The position numbers and the translations under genes are program-made. The notes beneath the pieces are model-generated. The model saw only the letters and a list, made by a program, of their open reading frames with translations. It was not told where the DNA came from and ran no database searches. A stretch of 34,665 bases of DNA from Anaerolineales bacterium (GTDB lineage Bacteria; Chloroflexota; Anaerolineae; Anaerolineales; UBA4823), in the NCBI GenBank assembly GCA_025057645.1, contig JANXBJ010000021.1, forward strand, positions 1 to 34,665, given 5' to 3'. Shown here piece by piece: positions 7,988 to 15,947 of the stretch; positions within the stretch are counted from its first letter, which is position 1; every line of letters begins with the position of its first letter.

Positions 7988-8983
7988 TCAATTCATCGCC
8001 TTAACTTGAGATTGCGACAACCAGTATCCATTATTTTCTCCCGTTCTGACCTGAAACACCCCATTTCCTTTGGCGGTCAATTTGCCCACTTGCACGCCTT
8101 GGCCGAGGATCAACCACGGCAGTAGCGGCTGCCAATCCTTCGTCCTGTACACTGCCCAGCCGACAAAACCGCCCATTGGGGTGCTCTGTCCACGCCTCGA
8201 GGAAGGCCCCCATAGGTCAACCCAATGCGTCGATTGCTCAACCAGACGCACTTGATCGGCCAGGGTATAAAGAGATGCGAGCTCCTCGGCCGACCTCCGT
8301 CCGGCGCCATTGTGTTGGCGGGCAAGGTCATCCATACGTTCCAGCAGGCGGCGGAAGATCACCCCAAAGTCCGGCGCTTTGACCAAGGATTCCGAGTCGA
8401 TCAACCGTGTGGGGGAGAGAAACTGTAAAGTGATCTCTCCATCCACCGGCAAGCGAGCGGCAAAGTCCTGCGCGTCCTCCCAGCCAATCGGCAAGTGCTG
8501 GGGACGAACCACGCGCTCATTCTCGGCTAAGATCACCGCAGTTTCCCCTCTCAACGGGTGAACTGCTTGGATCGAACGAATTTCAAACTTCCCCCTCCCC
8601 GGCCCTACACCCACCTCGCCCATCGCCTCGGCAGCTAAGACAAAATAGGGCAAAAAGCGGTAGCCCTCACCGAACAGAGTGAGGGTGAAATGAAACTCCT
8701 GACCGGCTTCTAAAAGATCGATCGGTGGTTGCGGCCCAACGAGGCTATACACCCGACGCACAGCACCGGGAGTGGTCTCGGCGGCCAGCAACCAACAAGC
8801 CGGACACACCGCTGCGTGTTCTGGGGCGGGTTTTTGGGTACGATAGGTCTCGGGGCAGACAGCGCGCAGCATCACTTGGGCGAGGGCATCGCGCAGACGT
8901 TCAGCGCCTTGATATCTGCCCAAACGGATCGGTTGTTTCGCCCGAGCGGCGAAACGGAGATGAACGAAAGTGAGCGTGGTCAT
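7988..8983 (-). CDS. cas6: Cas6 pre-crRNA processing endoribonuclease
   Basis: Cas6 cuts CRISPR repeat RNA to give mature crRNA guides. The 331-residue product fits the RAMP-type Cas6 family (PF10040). It has an N-terminal half with AVCPACWLLAAE near residue 60, GPGRGKFEI in the middle, and a C-terminal RAMP fold with GGFVGWAVY followed by the glycine loop GKLTAKGNGVFQV. I cannot assign the catalytic residues by eye. The ATG has GGGAGG 8 nt upstream and starts 18 bp after the cas3 stop, as last gene of the type I-B set. It is the only Cas6 in the window, so it may serve both the I-B and III-B complexes. Confidence 0.88.
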   Translation of the reverse strand: MTTLTFVHLRFAARAKQPIRLGRYQGAERLRDALAQVMLRAVCPETYRTQKPAPEHAAVCPACWLLAAETTPGAVRRVYSLVGPQPPIDLLEAGQEFHFTLTLFGEGYRFLPYFVLAAEAMGEVGVGPGRGKFEIRSIQAVHPLRGETAVILAENERVVRPQHLPIGWEDAQDFAARLPVDGEITLQFLSPTRLIDSESLVKAPDFGVIFRRLLERMDDLARQHNGAGRRSAEELASLYTLADQVRLVEQSTHWVDLWGPSSRRGQSTPMGGFVGWAVYRTKDWQPLLPWLILGQGVQVGKLTAKGNGVFQVRTGENNGYWLSQSQVKAMN

Positions 8984-9001
8984 CGTTGTATCCTCCCTTG
9001 A

Positions 9002-11383
9002 TCAGTCCCATTCGTCATCAATTGAAGGCTCTTCAAAAGATAATCCTAGCTCAGATGTATATGTGGTCATCACGACGGGTGGGAAGCGTTGATCCCCGGC
9101 CTTGACCAAACCCCGATTCGCTAACATGTGATATTGTCCCCACCTTAGGGGCACCAAAAGCTCCTCAGCCGTAATCGGCTCGCTTTCTAGGTTCGAGGTA
9201 TATTCCTCATAAAGGTCAATAGGGAGCACCTCAATACCATCGAAAAGGCGATTAAATTGGTTTTCGATTCGGTTGACTGTATAAAATGGACGCAGAGTAT
9301 CTACGCAGGCGGTTTCAAACTCCCTTACCGATTGTCGATACTCTCTTTCCCACTGTTCCGCAATCCGATCAGCGTAGATTTCATCCAACCACTCATTAAC
9401 TTGATTTTCATCCAAAACCCTCCCGTTATGGGAACGCAGGAGCTGCAGGGTTCTTCGGATTAGCTCGGGGTTATAAATTCGTTGCCCATCTGAAGGCTCG
9501 CTAAACACATTTACATCTACCTGAACTCCTCTACGTCCGGAACGATTCACTCGCCCAAAGCGTTGGACGAGCGCTTCTAAGGGCGCCGGATCACTAAAAA
9601 GGACATCCAAGTCGATATCTAAACTGACTTCGATGACCTGTGTAGAAACTAACACGACCGATTTCCGCTTTGAATTCCCCCTGCCGAACAGGTCTTGGAT
9701 CGCCTTTTCCTTTTTCATCCGGTCGCGTTGGTGAAAGCGGCCGTGAATGAGGAGAACTTGTGTAGATAGGGGAAGACGAGTGGATAAAATTTGATAGGCT
9801 TGTTGAGCGCGAGCTACGGTGTTGCATACCACTAAGACGCTCTTCCCAGCCTCTGCCTCGTTGGCCACGAACGATAGACTGTCCAATAAATCCCCCTCGC
9901 GGTAACGCACAATATGGCGCTGGAATTGATGATAAAGAGCTGGCTCTGCGGTAATCGTGTGGACGTCCCCGAGGGCTTCGCAAATCCACCGACGGATTAG
10001 AGAAGGAAAGGTGGCGGACATTATAAAAAAGCACGCTTGGTAATTTTCCTTCAAATGCCGAATCGTCCTAAGGATCATCGCCAGACGGTTGACTTCATAA
10101 GCATGGATTTCGTCCATGACGAACAAAGCACGGTAATAATCAACCAACTGGGCTTCGTACCCTTTTAGACGATACATCGCCTTGAGCATTTGATAGGGAC
10201 TAAAGATGCGAATGGGTGGATAATTCAATTCAGCTAAATTTTTCATCCAGCGTGCTACAGAGGCTGCCCGTTCAGGCTCATAGTCCCTCTCCATCAGGTT
10301 ACGGTAAAGCGCCAACAATCCTCGCCCGTGTTGAAGACCCACAGTAAACTCCCCGAAGAGATGGCTCAAGCGCCGCTTCATGGCATTCATGCTGGCTTGA
10401 TAGGGCAGGGTATAAAACAAACGTGCAGCTTTCGGTTGCTTTGCTGCCCAGAGCAAGGCAGCCTCGGTTTTCCCACTCCCGGTGGGCGCTATCAGTATCG
10501 CCGAACCTTCCACTTGAGCAGCATCGCGCTGATGGGCGTACAGTTGCTGAGGGTCTAATTGACGTTTTCGGAGGATCGTTTGTGCTTGAATTTGTAATGC
10601 AGGCAGTTCCTCCACATGAGCAGAGGCGCTGTGGTCAGCCTGAATAACAATACCGCGCAGAATGGTCAGCGCAGTCAAGAGGCTTAACCGTTCCATTCCC
10701 CCACTGAGAGCTGTAACCCAGCTCTGATAGCGAGCAAGGCAGAGTCGAGTATATTTTGCACCTTCCAATTGCAGTTGCTTAACGGCTTGATCTGAACTTA
10801 TGAATTGGACGGGGTGAATATTAGCAAAACCCAGGCCAAGCTGCCCAATCCACGCAGCGCCACAAACATCTAACCACTTCCATAACGACTGTAAAGTTTG
10901 CCCAGGAAACTGGCGCATTAACTCATCTAAATCATCTTCCTCATCCTCATCAAAAGTGGGGTAAAGTTCCCTCAGCTCTGTGGGCTCCCGATGATGGGAC
11001 ACGATCGCAGCGATCAGCCACAGCATTTGGTCTTCCTCAAAGCTATCCGCAAACCAACCAAGGAACGGCAAAGACAAAACCTCATGGCGATGGGCAGACC
11101 ATACCGCTTTGGCTTTCTTATCTTTGCGCAAAACTCCCTGAAAGGCCGGATGGGCTTTGCCGAAATCGTGCAGGAAGATCGACCAATAAAGCAGATGCCA
11201 CAGATCTGCTCTATCTACCTCAGTCGGCAGAGTAGGACGAAGGCGAACGAGCTCTGCAAAGCGCAACAATACCATCCATGTATGGGCAGCCAGGCTTTCC
11301 GGCTCGCCGCCTGCCCCTTTTTCGGGGCTTTTTGCCCACAAATCCTCCAGCCAATCAGGATAGGGATGTGGACGCTTGATCAT
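9002..11383 (-). CDS. cas3: Cas3 helicase-nuclease (HD plus SF2 helicase), type I-B
   Basis: Cas3 is recruited by Cascade to unwind and degrade target DNA. In the 793-residue product the HD nuclease comes first: HTWMVLL (His34), FLHDFGKAHPAF (His72-Asp73), AHRHE and SHHRE, so its metal ligands look intact. The SF2 helicase follows: Walker A APTGSGKTEAA near 299-309, motif II DEIH near 424-427, SATFP near 456, and motif VI with RFGRVNRSG. The start is uncertain because TTG, GTG and ATG codons lie close together (11389-11381) without a clear ribosome-binding site. I chose the ATG. It lies inside the end of cas5 (29-nt overlap), so translation is probably coupled to cas5. Confidence 0.95.
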   Translation of the reverse strand: MIKRPHPYPDWLEDLWAKSPEKGAGGEPESLAAHTWMVLLRFAELVRLRPTLPTEVDRADLWHLLYWSIFLHDFGKAHPAFQGVLRKDKKAKAVWSAHRHEVLSLPFLGWFADSFEEDQMLWLIAAIVSHHREPTELRELYPTFDEDEEDDLDELMRQFPGQTLQSLWKWLDVCGAAWIGQLGLGFANIHPVQFISSDQAVKQLQLEGAKYTRLCLARYQSWVTALSGGMERLSLLTALTILRGIVIQADHSASAHVEELPALQIQAQTILRKRQLDPQQLYAHQRDAAQVEGSAILIAPTGSGKTEAALLWAAKQPKAARLFYTLPYQASMNAMKRRLSHLFGEFTVGLQHGRGLLALYRNLMERDYEPERAASVARWMKNLAELNYPPIRIFSPYQMLKAMYRLKGYEAQLVDYYRALFVMDEIHAYEVNRLAMILRTIRHLKENYQACFFIMSATFPSLIRRWICEALGDVHTITAEPALYHQFQRHIVRYREGDLLDSLSFVANEAEAGKSVLVVCNTVARAQQAYQILSTRLPLSTQVLLIHGRFHQRDRMKKEKAIQDLFGRGNSKRKSVVLVSTQVIEVSLDIDLDVLFSDPAPLEALVQRFGRVNRSGRRGVQVDVNVFSEPSDGQRIYNPELIRRTLQLLRSHNGRVLDENQVNEWLDEIYADRIAEQWEREYRQSVREFETACVDTLRPFYTVNRIENQFNRLFDGIEVLPIDLYEEYTSNLESEPITAEELLVPLRWGQYHMLANRGLVKAGDQRFPPVVMTTYTSELGLSFEEPSIDDEWD

Positions 11384-12101
11384 CACCAACAAACGAATGA
11401 AATACCAAGCCTAGGTGCCTACCCCGCACTTCCGGCGATTGGGGATCGACCCAAAAGCGAGGAGCCCGATCTTGGTCAAACAAGAGCAGCTCTTCTGGGC
11501 AGTAGATCCGTTCATGAACAATGAAATAGCGCTCAAAAGTTGGTCGCCTTCCGTGCACATAATCGATCCAACGCGGCATCAACACGGCGTAGCCTCGATT
11601 GGTAAAACGATTTGCCGAATAGGGCAGAAGGGTGTGCTCGAGATAGGCATGATCTGACTCTTGAAGCTCGATGATGGAAACGGCGCTATAGGTAAACAAA
11701 TCCTGAGACCGTCCCAAGACCACGGCATACTTTGGGCTGCGAAAGGCATCAATCCAATCTGAGCGGTCAAGATAGAGAACCAGACGCGGTTGGAAAAGAA
11801 GGGTGCGCCGAAAAGGATTTACATTTCCCTCAAGCACTCTGGGATGGGAGAAACCGGGTAAGCTCCCTTCAGGAGGCCCTAGGAGGATGATATGCTCTAG
11901 GTCATCCGCCTTTGCCGCATAGCTAAAATGGTAGGCAAAGCGCACCTTGCGGGGGTCAAACCATTCTCCCAGAGCCGAGGCAATATGTCCGTAAATGGTT
12001 GCCGGAGGAGGCATCTCGTAGGTAGGGTGAATCTGATACATAAAGTGCGGATAGCGGAAGGATGTGGTAATTCCCTCCGCGACCACTTTCAAGACCCGCA
12101 T
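11355..12101 (-). CDS. cas5: Type I-B Cas5 (Cascade crRNA 5'-handle subunit)
   Basis: Cas5 caps the crRNA 5' handle in the Cascade complex. The 248-residue product has the N-terminal RAMP strand RVLKVVAEGITTSFRYP and the MPPPATIYGHIASALGEW helix typical of Cas5 from Cst/Tneap-type I-B systems. The C-terminal region contains RGRHLGLVFHSF. The ATG at 12101 is 5 nt from AGGAGG and 9 bp after the cas7 stop. Its 3' end overlaps the cas3 start. Length and motifs look complete; I did not distinguish Cas5t from Cas5h-like subfamilies. Confidence 0.9.
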   Translation of the reverse strand: MRVLKVVAEGITTSFRYPHFMYQIHPTYEMPPPATIYGHIASALGEWFDPRKVRFAYHFSYAAKADDLEHIILLGPPEGSLPGFSHPRVLEGNVNPFRRTLLFQPRLVLYLDRSDWIDAFRSPKYAVVLGRSQDLFTYSAVSIIELQESDHAYLEHTLLPYSANRFTNRGYAVLMPRWIDYVHGRRPTFERYFIVHERIYCPEELLLFDQDRAPRFWVDPQSPEVRGRHLGLVFHSFVGDDQASTSLS

Positions 12102-12110
12102 AGCGTCCTC

Positions 12111-13175
12111 CTAATCCAACCAACTTCCCTGCTGCTGTAAATCTTGGATAAACTCCCGAAATGCTAGACGAGGATGATGGATCGTAACCCTACCAGAATA
12201 AGCCCGACTGAATTCCTCAAAGCGAGCGCGCTCCTCATCGAGATAACCCTTCGTCCAGCCCACATAGACAGGAGATAGAATTTCGTCTTTGAAAACATCC
12301 ATTACCTGTTCAAATGCTTCATGGTTGACCCGTGGCTGCCCTTTTGCATCGGCACTAACAATGTGGTTGAAGATATGGTTGCCGCCTTTGGTGACCGCCA
12401 TGAAGACAATCACTGGTGAAACGTCGGTATAGTGCAATGCCAATTTTGCGCCCCCTTCTAAGAGAGTCAAACCCTCAAACAAAGCACTAATGCGCTGAAT
12501 GCGCTCCTCCTTGGAAAGGCGGTAGCACTTTTGGTCCTCAAGATGTTCTAGCCCAGCCTCTGCTGCCTGCTTCTTACGCTCTTCATCCAAATTGCGATAA
12601 CCGGTCTTCTGGACATAAGTGAAAGTGCCGCAAGCAGCTAGATTTAGGGAGAACAATCCCTTCAGGGTTGTGCGGTAGAACTGGTGTTCAAAGGGAACAG
12701 GATCTCCCTCTTGGCGTGCCATAACGCCGAAGTCCTGCGTCAAGGACACCGGAGCGAGGGAAACCAGCGTACTAACGCGAAACGGTGATACTCTCGTGAC
12801 TGTATCCGTCGTAGGAGTCTCGGCCATCCGACTGGTATCCGCTTCGCGAGCAGCTCTGGCAGAGGCTCGGGTGGATTGGGCACGCATATAGCCAAAAAGG
12901 TCGTCGTCCCAGTACTTTATCGGATTGCTGTCCGTGTAAGCGACTTTCTCCTCACGATAAACTGGGGCAGCTTTCCAACCAATGCCTGCCTTTTCTAGGG
13001 TTGTTCTCAGCCAGTAGCGAAAGGCTTGGGCGGAAACGTAAGGATAATAGCCATCTTTGGCTCTGATTACCTTTACCCCGGTGGTGTTGTCGGTCCGTTC
13101 GCCGGGGATACTTCCTAGGTTATTGAGCGCCGAAGCCGGGGCATCGATGAGGAATAAACCGGTTACAAAAGCCAT
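12111..13175 (-). CDS. cas7: Type I-B Cas7 (Cst2/DevR family), Cascade backbone
   Basis: Cas7 polymerises along the crRNA to form the Cascade backbone. The 354-residue product starts MAFVTGLFLIDAPASALNN and carries the DNTTGVKVIRAKDG and YPYVSAQAFRYWLR signatures of the Cst2/DevR family (TIGR02585). A SLAPVSLTQDFGV segment and DVSPVIVFMAVTKGGNHIF lie further on. The frame stays open upstream into cas8, but the ATG at 13175 has AGGAGG 8-10 nt before it and matches the family start. It begins 17 bp after the cas8 stop, in a cas8-cas7-cas5-cas3-cas6 operon. Confidence 0.93.
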   Translation of the reverse strand: MAFVTGLFLIDAPASALNNLGSIPGERTDNTTGVKVIRAKDGYYPYVSAQAFRYWLRTTLEKAGIGWKAAPVYREEKVAYTDSNPIKYWDDDLFGYMRAQSTRASARAAREADTSRMAETPTTDTVTRVSPFRVSTLVSLAPVSLTQDFGVMARQEGDPVPFEHQFYRTTLKGLFSLNLAACGTFTYVQKTGYRNLDEERKKQAAEAGLEHLEDQKCYRLSKEERIQRISALFEGLTLLEGGAKLALHYTDVSPVIVFMAVTKGGNHIFNHIVSADAKGQPRVNHEAFEQVMDVFKDEILSPVYVGWTKGYLDEERARFEEFSRAYSGRVTIHHPRLAFREFIQDLQQQGSWLD

Positions 13176-13192
13176 GTTTCGCTCCTCCTTTC

Positions 13193-14665
13193 CTAAATAA
13201 CATTCTCCTGATCTTCCACAGGAAGCTCGGTAAGAACTTCCTCGTGAGTCCCGAACCACCCTAACTGATAGAGACGCTCAATCATGCGGATGAGCACCAG
13301 ATCACGCGCCAACCGCCAATCGCCTGCGGGAATCTCCAAGCCCTCCTCAAAGATTTGAATGTAAGAATCGAAAGAAAGGATTGGTGGCTTCCTCCGACTT
13401 ACTGCAGCAAGATTTGCCTTCAACAGTGTGTTGCGAAAGTAGTCATATCGATTCTGGGTGAAAAAGTCACGAAAGAAACGAGTGTCATTCTCTGCGTTGA
13501 CATACTCGGCGAGCACATCGCCTAAGTTGCGAATCTTTTCAATTCTTTCTTTCTCCATATTCAGGATCCTCCTTAAGAATTCGCTGGGAATCTTCCAATT
13601 GACAATATCCGCTTCGCTAAGAAACGAATATTCACTCCTGGGATCTTGGGCATCCTTGCTCCTCACTGGTATTCTCAGAAAGTATGTGCGGAGGAAGCGG
13701 CTGGCGTTCTCAGGGAGAGAGAACAAATCTTCGAATAGATAATTTTTAGGCGGGACGAATGTCTCGTCAGAGGCCCCCTTCTTGATAGGCGGTTTTTGCC
13801 ATGCCCGTGTTACGATCTTTGACCACTCGTTGCGGTAGCCAGCCGATTGCACAATGCGTAAAAAGGCGATCGTTTGCATTGGAAGGTGATAAATATCGAG
13901 AGAGGGGCCTTGTCCGCTGTTGCTAAAATGATAAGCAGTGATAGAAAAAGGTTGATCTTGGCTTTGAGCTTCTTTTTGAAACTCGGTTGCCTCCAACAAC
14001 AGCTCAACTAACAAAGTGCGCTCAAGACGGTGGACGTCTGGTGAAAACTTCTCACGGTTTTGCCGTGCCAGTTGGATCTCTAGGCGATTTTGTTCTAGAA
14101 ATTTTCGGGCGAAATAAATCATGATCTCTGGATTATCGGAATGAACTGCAAGCAACTTCCCTGCAATTTTTACACAACCAAGAGGGAGGGCTTGAATAGC
14201 TAGCAGCGCCTCACCTGAGACGGGCAGTCCTGCGTCGCCGTAGGGGAAAAAGTTGATTACATCCTCGCCAGTCAAAAGAGGAATGTGTTGGCGATAGGCG
14301 CGCCCCTTCGAGCGTTTCTCGGTTTCCTCGACACCGAAAGACTGATCGGCAATCGGCAGACCGAGAAAAACATCAACTTCCACGCGTTTAGGGACTTCGG
14401 GGGAAAAAGCTCTGAGCACTTTTTGAGCGTAAGCAGCCTTTTTGTGAGGAGTTTTACTGTACCCCGGTTGTGTATAGCCAGCATTCATTGTAAACGCAAT
14501 CGAAAGATAGCCTGTCATGCAAGGGTCAACATAGATTTCTGCCAAATAGTCGGCAACGGCCTGTAAATCCGAAGTTTCCAATTCTTCGGGAGAACTTTTG
14601 CCACAGAAAGCTGTAATAGTAGCAATCCCGACATCCACGAAAGGATGCCCACAAAACTTGAGCAT
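13193..14665 (-). CDS. cas8b1: Type I-B Cas8b1/Cst1 large subunit without its CxxC pairs
   Basis: Cas8 is the Cascade large subunit, recognising the PAM and recruiting Cas3. The 490-residue product has the Cst1 landmarks FCGHPFVDVGIATI, RQHIPLLTGEDVINFFPYG, ALLAIQALPLGC and KLLAVHSDNPEIMIYFARKFLEQN. The family (TIGR01908) is named for two CxxC motifs. Here the expected positions read DVFLG (D98-L101) and PVSGEALL (S150-A153), and no CxxC occurs anywhere in the protein. I infer loss of the zinc site with the fold kept. The ATG at 14665 has AGGAGG 6 nt upstream and follows the WYL stop by 10 bp. Confidence 0.85.
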   Translation of the reverse strand: MLKFCGHPFVDVGIATITAFCGKSSPEELETSDLQAVADYLAEIYVDPCMTGYLSIAFTMNAGYTQPGYSKTPHKKAAYAQKVLRAFSPEVPKRVEVDVFLGLPIADQSFGVEETEKRSKGRAYRQHIPLLTGEDVINFFPYGDAGLPVSGEALLAIQALPLGCVKIAGKLLAVHSDNPEIMIYFARKFLEQNRLEIQLARQNREKFSPDVHRLERTLLVELLLEATEFQKEAQSQDQPFSITAYHFSNSGQGPSLDIYHLPMQTIAFLRIVQSAGYRNEWSKIVTRAWQKPPIKKGASDETFVPPKNYLFEDLFSLPENASRFLRTYFLRIPVRSKDAQDPRSEYSFLSEADIVNWKIPSEFLRRILNMEKERIEKIRNLGDVLAEYVNAENDTRFFRDFFTQNRYDYFRNTLLKANLAAVSRRKPPILSFDSYIQIFEEGLEIPAGDWRLARDLVLIRMIERLYQLGWFGTHEEVLTELPVEDQENVI

Positions 14666-14675
14666 AAATCACCTC

Positions 14676-15656
14676 CTAATCTTCGCAGTATAAGTGGTGC
14701 AATTTTTCTGTCTCCTCTTTCATCCTCTCCCGCAGCCAATCCGGGGCAAGCACCTCTACATCGGCTCCCCAACCGCGAATCCAGGGCAACATTTCGGTCG
14801 GTTCGGCGATCTGCGCCCGCCAGAGCAGGCTTCCGTCCTCTAAGACGGAAACCTGCTCGGTGCGATGCCAGCGCGTTTCCCCTACGCGGCGCGCCACGCG
14901 CGGCTGAAACTTCAGCACCACTTCCACCGGTTCTGCATCGGTATACCAAATGCCCCAAGCATGCCTAAGCAACTCCCGCACATCGAAATCCGCCGGAATG
15001 GTATAGTATTGCGCAGTCAACTCTATGCGCTCGATGCGCTCCACCTTAAACGTGCGCAACGCCCCCGGCGGCTCGCAGTAACCGATCGTATGCACCGCCT
15101 GCCCCACAGCATACGGCTCAATATAGTAGGGAGAGAACAGATATTCGCCGATCTGCCCTCCTTTCTTGCGATACCAAACCCGCACCTCCCGCTGCTCTGC
15201 CCAAGCTAGGGTCAAGACCTCCAAGGAACGGATAAAATTGGGGTCCTGATAGCGACGGCTGTCATCCATATCGTCCGCCGAGAGATAGAGATGCGCACTG
15301 ATGCGCGGCGCCAAGCGCTCTAACGCAGTCGCAAGCTTGCGTAACGCCGAAGCAGCATGAGGGTTCTGACGCTCTAAACGAGTCGCTAACAGGCGGGTAG
15401 CCAAGTGCACCGCCATGGCTTCATTCAACGTCAGGCGTAACGAGAGCAGATAAGCCGTACGGTCGACCTTCCACCGGCCTCCATCCTCTTCGTCAATGTA
15501 AATATGCTTAGGCAGGTCAGGAAAATAGCGGCCGATGGTCGAACGATGCACTCCCAAACGGCGAGCGATCTCGGCCGCAGTTAGCCCGCGCGGATAGGAT
15601 AGCAAAAGCTGTTCAATTTGAAGCATCCGCTCGGCTTTCTTAACAATCGAACTCAT
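14676..15656 (-). CDS. HTH-WYL transcriptional regulator heading the CRISPR operon
   Basis: This 326-residue protein has an N-terminal winged HTH (about residues 15-65, with GLTAAEIARRLGVHRSTIGRY), a helical linker, a WYL-type domain (about 140-215) and a C-terminal WCX-like extension. WYL domains sense nucleic-acid or small ligands and are often linked to phage defence; Sll7009 of Synechocystis 6803 is a WYL repressor of a CRISPR locus. The usual Trp-Tyr-Leu triplet is not kept: the strand reads VGQAVHTIGYC. The RTFKVERI ligand-pocket segment is kept. It is the first gene of the run, 10 bp before cas8, so it probably controls the island and itself. GAGGGAGG precedes the ATG; Met11 is a possible alternative start. 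Confidence 0.88.
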   Translation of the reverse strand: MSSIVKKAERMLQIEQLLLSYPRGLTAAEIARRLGVHRSTIGRYFPDLPKHIYIDEEDGGRWKVDRTAYLLSLRLTLNEAMAVHLATRLLATRLERQNPHAASALRKLATALERLAPRISAHLYLSADDMDDSRRYQDPNFIRSLEVLTLAWAEQREVRVWYRKKGGQIGEYLFSPYYIEPYAVGQAVHTIGYCEPPGALRTFKVERIERIELTAQYYTIPADFDVRELLRHAWGIWYTDAEPVEVVLKFQPRVARRVGETRWHRTEQVSVLEDGSLLWRAQIAEPTEMLPWIRGWGADVEVLAPDWLRERMKEETEKLHHLYCED

Positions 15657-15730
15657 ACCTCCCTCGTTATCCCAACAAACACCTTATAAACTCGCTAAGG
15701 CCGGTCAAGCCGACACATACACTTTCCCCT

Positions 15731-15736
15731 ATTATA
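15731..15736 (-). promoter_or_regulatory. Candidate -10 box (TATAAT) of the WYL-cas operon
   Basis: On the minus strand this hexamer reads a perfect TATAAT and lies about 75 nt before the WYL start codon. At 16-18 bp upstream the -35 position reads AGGTTC, CAGGTT or GCAGGT, none close to TTGACA. Such a promoter would be weak or activator dependent. The inverted repeat at 15747-15763 covers that -35 position. Confidence 0.4.
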
Positions 15737-15746
15737 TAAGGGATGG

Positions 15747-15763
15747 GTTGCAGAACCTGCAAC
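15747..15763. promoter_or_regulatory. Perfect inverted repeat, candidate operator
   Basis: The plus strand reads GTTGCAG-AAC-CTGCAAC: two exact 7-bp arms around a 3-bp centre. It covers the -35 region of the candidate minus-strand promoter, and a related CTTGCAAG lies 11 bp further upstream of that promoter. The WYL regulator encoded next door is the obvious candidate binder. Binding is inferred, not shown. Confidence 0.45.
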
Positions 15764-15947
15764 AGTGCCCAAGACTTGCAAGATTGTTAGGAAAAGTTGC
15801 CCGAATCCTTCAGGCAGTTCACTCGTTTTGTTGCTCCCCTCTCTCCCTGTTAGATAGCACCGGCGGGCTCTCGCCCCTGATTGAAATGGCCCGCTAAAGT
15901 CCGCTAGTTTGGACCAGAAGCGAACAGCCTGATCAAAAAAGGATTTT

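Larger units (their letters stand above)
15657..15947. other. Regulatory gap between the divergent WYL and kinase genes
   Basis: This 291-bp stretch has no credible gene. It holds a minus-strand TATAAT box, a 17-bp perfect inverted repeat and an 8-bp palindrome CTTGCAAG (15775-15782) on the WYL side. On the kinase side there is a weak plus-strand promoter candidate: TTGAAA at 15881-15886 and TAGTTT at 15905-15910, 18-bp spacing. A small GGGC/GCCC hairpin lies at 15865-15876. No CRISPR repeats are seen. Confidence 0.6.

Noticed and set aside
7734-7991. Upstream ATG start (7991) for the CARF-HTH gene
   Set aside because: Residues between this ATG and the GTG at 7871 do not resemble the family, whereas the GTG has a GAGG site and fits the usual N-terminus.
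10991-11524. 177-codon open frame on the plus strand
   Set aside because: It lies antisense to cas3 and cas5, whose protein motifs are unmistakable. The product has no recognisable domain.
15889-15907. Short direct repeat (CCGCTA twice)
   Set aside because: Six-base repeats this close are expected by chance and are not linked to another signal.
1-15947. CRISPR array or leader
   Set aside because: I saw no regularly spaced direct repeats in the intergenic stretches near the cas genes.
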